Below are positions 29,417-41,026 of a stretch of DNA of 64,000 nt, in pieces. The stretch lies in NCBI GenBank assembly GCA_030278955.1, contig JAOANR010000006.1, positions 55,580,915 to 55,644,914 of the forward strand. The letters run 5' to 3'. Within the stretch, counting starts at the first letter, position 1, and each line of letters opens with the position of its first letter. Position numbers and translations under genes: made by a program. Below the pieces are notes generated by a model. That model worked only from the letters and a program-made list of their open reading frames with translations. It did no database searches and had not been told where the DNA came from. Source of the stretch: Hygrophila difformis (taxonomy: Eukaryota; Streptophyta; Magnoliopsida; Lamiales; Acanthaceae).

Positions 29417-31488
29417 TCCCAACAGCGTCCCAAACTCTCCCCAAAGCCTCCATTCACCTTAAAGCTCTCCCAAACTCTCCCCAAAGCCAAAACACCTTCC
29501 GACGACTCCCGACAACTTTCCGATCACTTTCCGGCGATGAAAATCGACGGTGGAGGCGTGGAATACAGGATCCTTAGTGTTCCAGATTGTGGTAAGTCGT
29601 TCTTAAGTTTTCATTCAAGTTTTCGAAACCGAAAACTCGATCTAACATTGGATTTCTTCTTCCGATTTGAAATCGAGGCCAAAGTTGGAAGCTCGGCGTT
29701 GAAGAGATCCGTTCGTAGCAAATTTGGACAAGCCCAGCAACCCTTGGACAACCAAACAACCTATCACTATAAGTTGATGCCTTTCATATCAATACGGGTG
29801 GCTTAGGGATGTCCGATTTAGTCACGTTGTAACGAAACGTAGAAACCGAACCTAAAAACCCTATCTTGCGCAATTTCTGAAATCTGGTTAAAACTCATAT
29901 TTTGAGAGTCCAATCCGAGAAACTCAAAACTAGACTTTTTATCCAAACACATTAATCTATGTTGTATAAAAATTTCAGACATTTTTGTCAACGTTTGCTA
30001 TCTCAAATCGCATCGAACATAAACTCCCTTGTTAAAACTTTTTCGAAAACTGATAGTGTACATGTACGAACTTGATGAGCATGTTTCTATATTTTCTATT
30101 CCGAATTGATCTTTGTAATCTAAATAAAAGTTGTCGATAGACATATCTAATATGTGTGTAAAATTTTAGAATTTTTAAAGTCTACTTGGTATGTCAAAAC
30201 GTAGATTTTCTGAACTGTGGTAAAACTAAAACCTGACAGTGTATATGTTGTACAATAAACTCGATTCTTGACATGTTTCCTCAACTTATTTCGAAATCGT
30301 TAAAACACAAAAGTTGTTTGTTAGGGTGTTTTTGGTGTACTGTGAAAATTTCAGATTTTTCGGACCTGGAATGAATTTTTAAACTAAAAAGGCGTAAACT
30401 GTGACGCCAAACGATTTTAAATCGAAGAGATTTTGAAATTTCGAAACAAACGGTCGAAACCTTGAAATACAATAAATCTATACTTTTGAAAAATCCCGTT
30501 ACACTAAATCGAAATGATATGAGATACTTTGGTGGAGGGTGAGTGCTCTGCAGGGTGCCCCTCTAGCCTTTCTCTTCGGGCCTATAATGGACGAGAGAAT
30601 ATTATTGAAATACTACGCCAAAACGGCATTGAGATACATGGCCTACACTCTCGGGATTATCCGTATGGATTTCCCGAGGCTCCGGAGTGTTTTGGGTATG
30701 GCAGATACGGCTGCGGCCGCCGGATGATCGGCTACACAAGAAACTTACGAAACGGCTGCGGCCGCCGAATGACCGGCAACACTAAATGTTGAGAAATGGT
30801 GACGTAACGAGGAAAATTAAAAGACTTAATACTTTTTACGTATTTATTTATTCTTGTCTTTAAATTTTGCATTTAAATTTATGTCTTAAATTTTATAACA
30901 TGTTAAATTATTATTCATGAATTTAATGCATGTTCAAGTATACAATTAAATTATTTATTTTTAAATTGGTAAATGGAATATTTTTGTATGCATGCCTAGG
31001 AGTAAAAATTTAATTATTTAATTAAACCCCCTTTATTGCTATGTTAGGATCGACTTACTCAGTATTTTATATACTGATAAAATTGTTGTCTTTCTCTTTT
31101 TCAGAGTATGGAGAAAATGCATAAGCATATGCATTCGGGGGATGGAAAAAATTTTAAACATTGTTTTATCGCTTTTTATGATACTTGCATATCGGGCATG
31201 TAAAACCCAAGTTTTGGCCATGTCGGCCCATTTTATTATTTTCCGCTGCGACTTATTATTATCACTATTATGTGTGGATGAGACTTATTATTATTATTAT
31301 TATTTTTAAAGAAATTTCGGACTTGTTTTAAAACTCTTTGCAATACCTATAGCCTTGCATCTCTTTAGCAAGCTCGGAGAACCCGTGTCTTGCTAGGGAG
31401 GTGTGGCGGTGACATCCCAGCCTAGGTTATCAAATCCGAGGTGTTACAAGTTGGTATCAGAGCCCAAAATATTTTAAAGCTACTACTA
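29417..31488 (+). mobile_element. Gypsy fragment D: A-family LTR 3' part plus primer site
   Basis: From 29519 the sequence parallels element A's LTR (donor GTAAGTCG at 29592; uninterrupted CTCTGCAGGGTGCCC at 30546-30560, the site where B sits in A; hairpin 31059-31078; acceptor at 31104). The LTR ends GTGTTACA at 31448 and is followed by the tRNA-Met primer site TGGTATCAGAGC. It is clearly more diverged from A than A's two LTRs are from each other, so it is a separate insertion. Similarity to A's interior stops near 31488. Confidence 0.8.
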
Positions 31489-31735
31489 TCCGAAGGTACC
31501 CGACCCCACTGTAGTGGATCAGGCGGATCCGAAGGTACCCGACCGTACTGTTGTGGATCATGCTGATCCGTCGGTGCCCGGCCCCACTGTTGAGGATCCC
31601 GCCGATCCAAAGGTGCCCGACCCAGCTGAGATTCACTGTCCGGTCCCACTTGCTATATACGCTCCAGCAGTTCTGGGGTTGATAGCACCGATTCCCAAAC
31701 CAAGAAACGCCGTTTATGCCACTCAGACGCCGTAG
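31489..31735 (+). pseudogene. Proline/aspartate-rich 39-bp-repeat coding stretch, left part
   Basis: An open frame repeats a 13-residue unit close to DPKVPDPTVVDHA three and a half times, then reads PVPLAIYAPAVLGLIAP to a TAG at 31733-31735. Six bases later element C is inserted. The right part continues in the same frame at 35600. I do not recognise the family; low-complexity hydroxyproline-rich or transposon-associated proteins are possible. Confidence 0.45.
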
Positions 31736-31741
31736 ACTGAT

Positions 31742-34473
31742 TGTAATACCCCAGTTTTTGGTCACCCAGGTCGGGATGTCACCGCCACACCTCCCTAGCA
31801 AGACACGGTTTCTCCGACCTTGCTAAAGAGATGCAAGGCTATGGTTTTTCAGAATTTAAAACATTCAAACAGCTCATTCATATATAAAGATTAAAAGTAA
31901 TATATCGAAGTTGCAGCGGAAAGTAATGATTACATATGTATAATGCATCGGAATTTAAAATTGGGCCAACACAGCCAAAATACGGGTTAAACAGGCCCGT
32001 TCATGCAATTCATAACTAAGAATAGAATAATCAAAGAAAATAATGTTTTCCCAAATATCCCATGCATGCATATGATGATGCATATTCTTCATACTCTGTA
32101 GAAAAAGGGAAAACATGGTTTGGTCAGCAAAAACTTACTGAGTAAGTTAACACATACATGATTATGGGGTTTCAAAGCCATTAATTAAATTTAAAGAGAA
32201 CATGTGCATAACACCCCATAATTTAATTTATTTATCTAATAATAATTTAATTGCATCATTTAAAAGACAGGATTCCATGAGATCATAAATATAGCTTACA
32301 AATTAATTAAATAAATTGACGCAAATTTAAAGGCACAATTTAATCGGAATCTAGTTTAAATTTCTTATAAATGTCTCGCTTCGTTTCTTTCATAGATCAC
32401 CATCGCTATGGCTCTTATGTCCGCCAGCCTTACGCTCGGACTCTTATGTCCACGAGTATCATGGTCAATCTTTTAATAGGTTCATTACGTCCGCTGACCC
32501 TACAATCAATATGTTGCTAGGGCTCTTACGTCCACTAGACATACACTTGGGCTCTTATGTCCACAAGCCTTAGACAACATTGATGGTATCCAGCTTAGTC
32601 ATAAACCACAATATTTTAATCTTCTCTTTGTTTAGAAAGACCAATTCCCAAATTTAGTAAGTTCCTCAAAATATACTATTTCAAGACGCTATTCGCTCCG
32701 ATATCATTTAAAATCCTTTTCAACAAGATTTTCAAGATTTGACTTCGATAAACCACTGTTTACTCCAAAATTCGTTAAAAATCAGTTTTAAGTCGGAACA
32801 TTCTGAAATTTGACCAGTGACTTGAAAATAGAAAGACGAACAAGTTTTGTGTTTTAACTTTTTCGATCCGGGTTAGGGAAATAGTCAAAAACGTAGATTT
32901 CTATGAGGTTGCAAATCTGTCCGAAATTTCCAACAGCAGTTTCAAGATTTCACGATCTACCATAGCAAACCAACTCCAAACTTGCTGAAATTTTACAGGG
33001 AGATGCTTAAGACATATATCTACAAGTTTTATGTTCAACAAAAGATATAACTCATCCTATATCTATTTTCAAAAACGCCTACAAGTTCAGACCAAGAATC
33101 TGTCAAGATTTCAAGATCTAAATTTAGAACAGTTCGGTTTGGAGTCGATCTCCGATATCAAGTCTCAACGAAAAGTTCCAAAAATTCACGGAGATATTCT
33201 AAACATATAGATCTACAATTCTTATGTTTAACACCAATCCTAAATCGGTCTAGATCTAAGGTAAAAATCAACCTCAAGTTCGGACTAAGAATCTATCGCC
33301 GTTTCAAGATCTAAGTTGAAGGCAGGTTTGTTTGCGGTCGTTTTTGGATATCAAAACACGATTAAAAATTATGAAATTTTTACAGGAGATAGATCTATGT
33401 CTTACGAATGTTTTTTGTGTTTTAAGTTTTCTCGTTTGAAGAGTTTTAGTGGTTTGGAAAAATCGTGCAAAAATGCTGCGCCGTATGAATTTTAGTTGGG
33501 ACAGATTTCACGTTCTTGATTCAAATCTTTAGATTAAGTGAATTTTAATTCTCCCAAACCATGTAAGTATTAACTTACATATCTTTGGTCGTCCGGGATC
33601 GTCGATTTGGAGGCGTGGCTTCCAGTCCACCGTTTATCTCCTCGGTTCGTAGGGTTCTTCGTTCTAGATCCGATTCGGGTGTGGAAAGGAAAGAGATTAA
33701 GTTAGGATTCGTTTTCGAATCAAGAATGTAAAGGAACGAACGGATCAGAACTTACCAGAACGTTAGAGGTCTTCCAATTTTCGTCCATGACTGCCTTCGC
33801 CTTGGTTTCGTGCCTCCGACGACTCCGGGATTAGGGTTTTCGAACATATAGAGAGTATGAATGTTTTGAAAAGTGTTTGGGATCAATTCCAAGGTTTATT
33901 TATAGAGGTAAGGGACCTATGGACGTCTAGGTCGGCCTTGGTGAGTCTTGAGCCAAAAGGAATACAACCAAAGTCGAAAAATCCGGATTCGGGCGAGTAA
34001 ATCTCGCAACGGGCGTATCTGTCATGGGACGCGGGGTTGGCGCGCCGTTTGTGGAAAGACCGCACGGCCACCGCGCGGCCCACGCCTGGACTTCGGTCCG
34101 GGCGGGTCGTGCGATCCGTCGGGCATTTCCTTCTCTCTTTCGGACTTCTATCCCTCGATGTTCTCGGATTCGGACTTCCGGGATATTTTTGGGCTCCTAT
34201 TCCCTATCTAAATTCCTACCCGGGTCTAGATTTAATTTTGGCCTCGAACTCTCGAGTCCATTGGTGTCGGGTACACTTGTACAATTTATTTGATTAATGT
34301 ATCTTTGGTTTCACGGGTATTGGAAGTTTAATTCCTTCTTAAATTAAATTTCATTTCTCATTTCCTTGTCTATGTATTATGTTTATTCATTTATTATATT
34401 TATTTATTATTATTGTTTTGTTTATTGTTTATTTATTTATTTATTTTATGTTGCAAAATTCTCGGGTATTACA
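31742..34473 (-). repeat. Element C 3' LTR (minus strand)
   Basis: 2732 bp. On the minus strand it runs TGTAATACCCGAGAATTTTGC...CTGGGGTATTACA. It includes a GC-rich ACCGCGCGGCCC block near 34065, a donor-like CTG|GTAAGTTC (33755) and a CTTTTTCTACAG acceptor (32096). This LTR keeps the uninterrupted CTATGTATTATG site at 34370-34381. Confidence 0.88.
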
Positions 34474-34493
34474 GTCTACCCTCCTTAAGAATC

Positions 34494-34511
34494 AACTTCG
34501 TCCTCGAAGTT
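34494..34511 (-). promoter_or_regulatory. Element C pre-PPT hairpin
   Basis: AACTTCGAGGACGAAGTT on the minus strand, between the pol remnant and the purine tract (34474-34490) adjoining the LTR. Same position as in A and B. Confidence 0.75.
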
Positions 34512-34596
34512 GTGTTTCGGCTTTTCTCGTGTTAGGAACGAATCCTTGTGTTTGTTTTATATTACGGGGTATCACATCCTCTCCCCCTTAGGACTT

Positions 34597-34616
34597 CAGT
34601 TATGTCTCCATAACTG
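34597..34616 (-). other. Hairpin over the pol stop codon, element C
   Basis: On the minus strand, arms CAGTTATG and CATAACTG enclose GAGA. The loop differs from A and B while the stem is kept. Confidence 0.65.
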
Positions 34617-34653
34617 CCTATACGTTATACTCAAGAGGGTTCGGGTTTTGGTC

Positions 34654-35094
34654 TTATTCCTCGTCCCTCTCTCCTTGCTGAAGGTTCACCAAATCTATCC
34701 TCTTTTCGATCGCATCCTCTGGCGTTCGACATCCCCTAGCCTTGTGACCAAGCTCGCCGCACCTATTGCAGGTTCCAGGCTTCGGGCATTGGCGCACCAG
34801 ACGTGTATGGTTGCATCGTGGGTAGCATGATATAAACGCACCACGGCTGTCATCTCCTCCATTGTTGAGACCTTTATCTTCTTTCCTTCGAGATCCATTG
34901 CCTTTCCTAGAGTTGTTGTTGTTGTCTTTCCGATCCTTCTTCTCAAGTCCTTGCGAGTCCTTGCTCGACTCACCATGTTCCTTACACTTCAATTGCTGGA
35001 TTCGAGCAATTGCTACAGCGCGGTTATATATCGTCTGCAGGTTCGTGAATTGTCCTACTACAAGTATCTCCCGGATACTAAGGTTCAGACCCAT
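34654..35094 (-). pseudogene. Element C gag C-terminal fragment with zinc knuckle
   Basis: Minus-strand frame beginning [19 protein letters not shown], closely parallel to element B gag ([19 protein letters not shown]), then a basic Asn-rich linker and the CCHC knuckle CNRCGELGHKARGC. It ends ERDEE shortly before the pol-stop hairpin region, showing that protease through integrase has been deleted. Confidence 0.85.
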
Positions 35095-35224
35095 CTCGAA
35101 TTTCTGAGCCTTGTCAGAGTCGGTTGGTACTATATATTTGATTAATGTATCTTTGGTTTCACGGGTATTGGAAATTTAATTCCTTCTTAAATTAAATTCC
35201 ATTTCTCATTTCCTTGTCTATGTA

Positions 35225-35483
35225 CTTCCTCCGTTTTTTAAAGATAGCTACTGACCAACCCAGCACGCAGTCCAATGCACAATTTAAACCATTAATAACT
35301 CAATTCGGTAGAAGTAAAAATTCTAAAACTTCGGTATTTAAAAACTACAAGATGAGACGAATCTAACAAGATCTCACTTGGCTATATTTTAACTTGTATA
35401 TCTATGATAAAACTTCAAATCAAAGTGTTTAGGTGAATAGTGTCAATTTTACCAATGTAGCTATCTTTTCTAAACGGATGAAG
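35225..35483. mobile_element. Stowaway-like MITE inside element C 5' LTR remnant
   Basis: Left end TACTTCCTCCGTTTTTTAAA and the reverse complement of the right end TACTTCATCCGTTTAGAAAA match over about 29 bp. TA duplications lie at 35223-35224 and 35484-35485. The other LTR of the same element has the empty site CTATGTATTATG at 34370-34381, which defines the insertion exactly. Confidence 0.9.
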
Positions 35484-35599
35484 TATTATGTTTATTCATT
35501 TATTATATTTATTTATTATTATTGTTTTGTTTATTGTTTATTTATTTATTTATTTTATTTATTTATTTATTTTATGTTGCAAAATTCTCGGGTATTACA

Positions 35600-35895
35600 C
35601 TGATGCCACTGTTGAGTCCATGCCTGACCCTCCTCATGCTCCTGGCCCATCTGATCCTGTGGCGACGGATGCTGTCCCTCCTCATGCTCATGCCTCTCCT
35701 CCTGCTCCTAGCCTTTCTGATCCCGTGGCGACAGATGTTGCCCCTCCTCATGCTCCTGCCCCTCCTCAAGCTCCTGGCCCTTCTGATCCTGTGGCGACAG
35801 ATGATGCCCCTCCTAATGCTCCTGGCCCTTCTGATCCTGTGGCGACAGATGCTGCCCCTCCATCTCATGACCCGTGTCTTGGTAAGGCTGACTGA
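35600..35895 (+). pseudogene. Proline/aspartate-rich repeat coding stretch, right part
   Basis: Frame continues from the left part: repeated APGPSDPVATDAAPP-like units of about 17-22 residues, ending HDPCLGKAD at a stop. A donor-like TCTTG|GTAAGG at 35879-35886 would end an exon instead. No family recognised. The repeat amino acids are Pro, Ala, Asp, Ser and Thr, with no Cys or aromatic core. Confidence 0.45.
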
Positions 35896-36222
35896 TGACA
35901 TTGGTTTGTTGTATGATCATTGGATTGTTGGTTTTCCTGTTTGATGGACAATGGTACTGTTTACGCTTGGTGGATCGTATTTGCTTTTTGGATGAATGAT
36001 ATATTGATGTGGGACAGTGTTTTGTGAGTTTGTATGAATGGTTGGTCTGTTCGTCGTTCGTATGAATGGACATCTATATTGTTCATATATGGTTGTTCGT
36101 AAGAATAGTATTATGAATCATTTTCTCTAATTCGATTATAAATAGTACAGGTTCAACCAGACATGATTGCAATAAATTGAATCACCTATCAACTGTTCAA
36201 CATGAGCACATATTCCCAAAAG

Positions 36223-36468
36223 TTGTATGATGTACACTTCAAGAATGTATTCGTATCCAATGGGTAGAGAAGTTAATAAGTGTTGCTCTACAACCGATGG
36301 CTTGATTGAGGCATTCAATTACATGGGCAATGAATTTCACATTAGTTGTGTGATGTACACTTCAACATGTGTATTAGTATCCAATGGGTAGAGAAGTTAG
36401 TAAGTGTTCCTCTACAACCATAGAGGAATGACTGAGGCGTTCAATCACATGGGCAATTGTTCATGCTA
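36223..36468. repeat. Imperfect 123-bp tandem duplication
   Basis: TTGTATGATGTACACTTC at 36223 recurs as TTGTGTGATGTACACTTC at 36346, followed in both by CCAATGGGTAGAGAAGTTA and a CTACAACC-containing stretch. Confidence 0.85.
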
Positions 36469-37231
36469 TTATCCCTATCAACCATAACGGTACTATAACG
36501 GTACTATATGAAAAGATATGTGGTAGCCCGTAAACAATATTGACGGTATGGCCGTGAAAGGAAACTGATACTCTTATTCCTTAAAAGGACTTGTCCACAA
36601 AACATTAAACGAGGATGAAACTTTTAAACAAATACAGAGTGAATTGACCTAATTATGAGATCCAAAATCATGATTGGTATTAAATTTCTCACTTTCACAC
36701 CTCCAATTGCATTCCAGTTGTCAGATACTCATACCAACTCATGAATTGTGTGATAATTCAATCATATCAAGCATGACATACATAATCTGAGTGAAACTAA
36801 TTCGAGGATGAATAATGTCGGTTCAATTCAATTAACATTCAAGCACGTTTTAATGTAAAGTGGTTCTTGGTTGTGTGATTAAAAAAAGGTTGTAGACAAT
36901 TGACATTGAAAAAATGTTTAAATGAGGTATCTAATGATATGAAATAGTATTCCATGTCGGTGCTCAGACAACTATGTTTGGGCATCCATAAAAGAAGCAA
37001 AAACCAATAAAATTAAACAAATATGGTACTAAAACACCCGAAGCATCTTGTGGTTGAGGGATAACAGTATGCGAATGCAAAGTTGACTGGTATTGGCATT
37101 ACACAGCCAAAGGTATGGCGCATTGAGGGCAGAGCTATATTTTTTTCAAGTAACATATCCCACAAAATAGCTACGAGTACCACTACATTTCAACATACAG
37201 GATACGTGCACAGGACTCGAAATGCCATGTA

Positions 37232-37436
37232 CAGGGCAATGCTAAAATATGCTAAATAAGAAGATTCAAAACAATTGGGACAACGGTTCCATAAGGACAT
37301 TGCCAAAATATCCTAAATAAGAAGATTCAAAACAATTGGGACAATGGTTCCATAAGGACATTGCCAAAATATGCTAAATAAGAAAATTCAAAATAATTGG
37401 GATTCGAATTCCATAAGGACATTGCCAAAATATGCT
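37232..37436. repeat. 61-bp tandem repeat, about 3.3 copies
   Basis: Unit contains AAAATATGCTAAATAAGAAG and GGTTCCATAAGGACATTGCC; unit starts fall at 37244, 37305, 37366 and 37427. The last full unit is the most diverged. Confidence 0.88.
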
Positions 37437-37689
37437 AGTGTTCCATATTCATATGGTATCATTCATTGAAACTGTACGATACAGAACGGTTTCACAAGAT
37501 GAAACCATGCCAAAAATATACAGTGATGCATTCACACCGATATGCTCAAAGTTTTATCACTGACAACACAAAAGTTGGACACAATAGTGTTTGGCTGCAA
37601 AAATACCCAATCGCGTCACCACCGACACCGTTCTTCGTATCCATCAATGACATATTTCACTATCGGGCATACCTGTACGCCTCTTTACA

Positions 37690-40221
37690 AGTAACCCTGT
37701 TGTGACCACATTTGCCGCACAAACCACATTTAGTCTTCTTTAGTTCACCCTAAGATGGTATGCGCCGTTTCTTTCTCCAGCCAGGCTGCACCCGTACATC
37801 TGGAGGGAGCACGAAGAAATCATCATTCTGCTCCGCCACGTGTTCACCGCCATTCTCAAGCAGAGGATATATCACGCCTTCATACGTCGCCCTGTAACAC
37901 GCAGTCGTGTAATGTTTATCACAGTAGTCGTAAATATTCCCTTGCAGTTTTTCAATCGCTGCGCAGCCGTGCTTACAGGGCAGCCTCAATAATTGCCAAC
38001 AGCCACACGTGCATGTCATCTTTTCCACATCAACAACATATATCCTCGCCCTATGCCGGACCTCAAACAAGGAACCCGCTGCGCGCTAAAGCTCCATTTC
38101 TCCGGATGCCATGTAATTATCGTTCAATACCTTTCCCGACATAGTAGCCAATATTCCTTCCATCCTGGCACCCTTCTCTCTTTTATCATTCATCATCTTC
38201 ATGACTTGTTTTCGAATTTGATCGAGCATGGAATACGGACCCAATGCCCTTGCTTTCACTATCCAATTGTTCCAACTCTCCACATGATTCGTGTTCATCA
38301 CACCCCATTTCTTTCCCACGAACACGGAATTCGCCCAATTGTAGGGATCAGAATTTGCAAGGAACGTGGACGATAACGGCATTGCTTCGAGGATGCTGTT
38401 CCGGTGCTTCAGCATTTCGTCGTACGTCGGAGCATATGTTGCGGCCTTCAACACCCCAGTCCAGTGATCATTGTTCTTGTACGGGTACAGACGAAGTACC
38501 TGCCACAGTATTCAAGTAACACCTGTGTTAAAAAACGAATATACAGGTACGTCCCAAAAACTATACCAATAACACTGTGCAGCATTTGAAAAATATTTAC
38601 CTCCGTTTTAAAGTTCTGGACAAGGTGTCGAAGGCATACACCATGATGACTCCCATTGAAGACGGTCGGAATGGCTTTCATCAAACCCGAGTGACGATCA
38701 CTGAAAAAAGTGTACTCGCCCCAATTCTGTTCATTCGCTACTTGAAGGACGGCCCTCAACTTCAGACAAAACCACTTCCAATTCTCATCCGCCTCTTCAT
38801 CAACAACTGAAAAACAATACCGCATAAAGTAAAACACCAATAGGTAATCGGCAGAACAACATAAATATCGACGCACAATACAATACAGCCTCCTCTAGGA
38901 CAACAGTCCCGTGAAAGCTACATACCTGCAAATACGATGGTTAAAAACCCACCATTTGCATCTGAACCAACAGCAGCCAGTATTACGCCTTTCCACTTTG
39001 ACTTTATATGGGTCCCATCAACCTGAATAAGCGGACCACAGCCTCCCTTGAATCCATCAACACAAGCTGCAATTGCAATGAACACCCTCTTGAACTTATT
39101 GGAATCCAGACACACCTCCAAATCGGCCACGCTGCCGGGGTTCGAAGCTTTCAAGCGGTTGCAAAATACCCGCACCTTGTCAAAGGATTCGGAATCTACT
39201 CCATGTAGCTCCTTCCAAGCAATCTCCTTTGCGCTCCATGCCGTGCGATAGGTAATGTCGGTTTTGAATGCAGCATGAATAGCATCAATAGCCATGTTTG
39301 CCGTGTAGTTCACATTCGATGCAATTTTTCCTTTATGAATGATGCCACCCATGTTGCATTGGCGTTTGGCTGAGTCCTCGATTGTAGATTATTCACCCTG
39401 CAGCCGTGAGTCAACGTGCATGTGCGTATCGTAAACGAGGGGTCGGACTTGTGGAGCGCTGCATATATGCGCCACCCACAGCCCTCCATGGTGCAGTTTA
39501 CTTGGACTTTTGTTTTGTTGTTGTGCACGAAATAAAATCCACGCCGAAGTGCAATACAATGGTTTGCCACCACCTTTCGAAAATGATCCTGATTCCTGAA
39601 CTTCTGACATTTGCCTTTTATTGCATTGGCCCATATGAGTCTTCGATCTTCCTCGTCGTCGAGGTCACTGTCGTCGCATTCATCATGCGTCGCCGTTTCC
39701 TCCCTGAAGTACAGGTTCAACGCTCAAACAATAATAGTATTATTCAATGAGAATGCCTCTTGTGTGTAAAAGTAATACCGGTGTAACCAAACACAGAACA
39801 CCAATTACATAGCAAACAAGTAACTAATATGTTGTCAAGCTTATTATATCTATCATACCAGTTATACGAAAATAGAATATAACATGCAGCTACATTCAAA
39901 CGCATTTTAACACTATACTCACAGTATCGTGCTTCTTTCGGCTTGGTTCATGAAATTCATCTTCCCAATCGCCTGCCCCTTGGCCCGATTCAAGCTGTCC
40001 ATCCTTGACACGTCGCCGTCATTCATGATCTCCATCGTGTATCCCCCATCAGGATCGTCGTAATGGAGTGTGTGCGTGCTTGGACATACCTCTCGCCATT
40101 TTTCTATCACCTTGGCGTACAAATTAGCGAGAGCATCGCCGTCCCTAAACCGTAGAAGGTGAACTTCGGAGTTGTAGTGACAAAATAGCATAATTTCTTG
40201 CCCCGCGCGACTGGTCGTCAC
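37690..40221 (-). pseudogene. MuDR-like (Mutator superfamily) transposase gene, lightly broken
   Basis: Minus-strand exons about 40221-39923, 39703-38926, 38806-38601 and 38499-37690, with GT-AG introns. Exon 1 resembles a PB1-like domain (tentative). Exon 2 has the MuDR DNA-binding region (FRKVVANHCIALRRGFYFV, CTMEGCGWRIYAAL) and the first catalytic Asp block VDGTHIKSKWKGVILAAVG. Exon 3 has FFSDRHSGLMKAIP and HHGVCLRHLVQNF. Exon 4 has TNHVESWNNW, the SWIM finger CTCGCWQLLRLPCKHG and a C-terminal zinc knuckle (CGLCGKCGHNRVTC, about 37695-37735). One frameshift lies near 39315 and one in-frame TAG near 38086, and exon 1 has no in-frame ATG. Known role: cut-and-paste transposase. Confidence 0.85.
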
Positions 40222-40249
40222 TGCCCTCCATCTTCCTCCGGTTTCGAAA

Positions 40250-41017
40250 ACCCTAAAAATGGAGATGGAAAACCCTAAAATTTGGAGCCGAAAACCCTAC
40301 AAATCTGGAGCCGGAAACGACGCAAGTTGTGGAGGCTTCTTCTCTTCCTTCGGCTCGATGGTCGAAAGTCTCCCGAAGCTTCCCTAACCTTCCCGTCGGT
40401 TGTAGCTTCCGCAACAAACTTCATCGAGCTCAACAATGGTGGTGGCTGCGTTCGTTGAGTCCGAGGAGAAGAATGGAAGGGGAAAAACGTGCGTTCGATT
40501 TGTGCCTAGGAAGCATAAAAGGTGGGTTTTACGTCTCTCCACCCATCACCATCATCCGTTAGAAGCAAGTACAAAAGGGGTTTTACCTCTCTCCACCCAT
40601 CACCATCATCCGTTAGAAGCAAGTACAAAAGGGGGGGGGGGAGGGGGGATATTTTGGTATTTTAACAGCCAAATTTGAATATTGATTTAATTTAAATTGA
40701 TGGTGGCTGAACAGATATGTATTTAGTATATAGGTTTGAATACCTAATGTATTTGTTATACATGTCTTATACTTGAAGTATTTTAAGGCTTGGGCCTTTA
40801 ACTATAATTTACCTCTATTCAATACAATTGATATGAAACAAATAAATATTTAACTAAAAAATATTCTAAATAAATAAATTAATTATATTACATAATATAA
40901 TGGATAATATTTATTACTCAATAAAGATTAAAATATCAAAATTTATTAAAAATGGAGTATAAATATTTTTTCACAAACAACTTTCATATTAGTTTTATTT
41001 GAATTATAATTTTAAAA
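40250..41017. other. Upstream flank of MULE gene; simple and tandem repeats
   Basis: Contains repeated AAAACCCTA-type phrases at 40247-40310, a 54-bp tandem repeat (40527-40634), a G-rich run at 40631-40648, and AT-rich sequence after that. No gene recognised. Confidence 0.5.
40527..40634. repeat. 54-bp tandem duplication
   Basis: Two copies of TTTTAC-TCTCTCCACCCATCACCATCATCC...AAGTACAAAAG, one base different, followed by a G9AG7 run. Confidence 0.85.
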
Positions 41018-41026
41018 TAGTTTATA

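Larger units (their letters stand above)
31742..35599 (-). mobile_element. Gypsy element C (minus strand), internally deleted, with CTGAT target duplication
   Basis: A 5-bp duplication CTGAT flanks the element (31737-31741 and 35600-35604). The left, downstream LTR is complete (31742-34473). Next come the purine tract, the pol-stop hairpin, a gag fragment, and only about 190 bp of the upstream LTR (35144-35599, excluding its MITE). pol and most of gag and the 5' LTR are gone. Both element ends survive, so the losses happened after insertion. Confidence 0.88.
35896..37680. other. Region without gene; tandem repeats downstream of the MULE transposase
   Basis: No coding region recognised. It contains two tandem arrays annotated separately (36223-36468 and 37232-37436). 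These may be terminal-region repeats of the MULE, whose ends were not found. Confidence 0.4.

Noticed and set aside
34379..34591. Hydrophobic open frames at 34.4 and 35.5 kb
   Set aside because: Produced by TTTATTTATTT simple sequence at the LTR end and duplicated with the LTR.
37232..37436. Regular repeats at 61-bp spacing resembling an array
   Set aside because: Head-to-tail repeats with no spacers in a plant genome; an ordinary minisatellite, not CRISPR.
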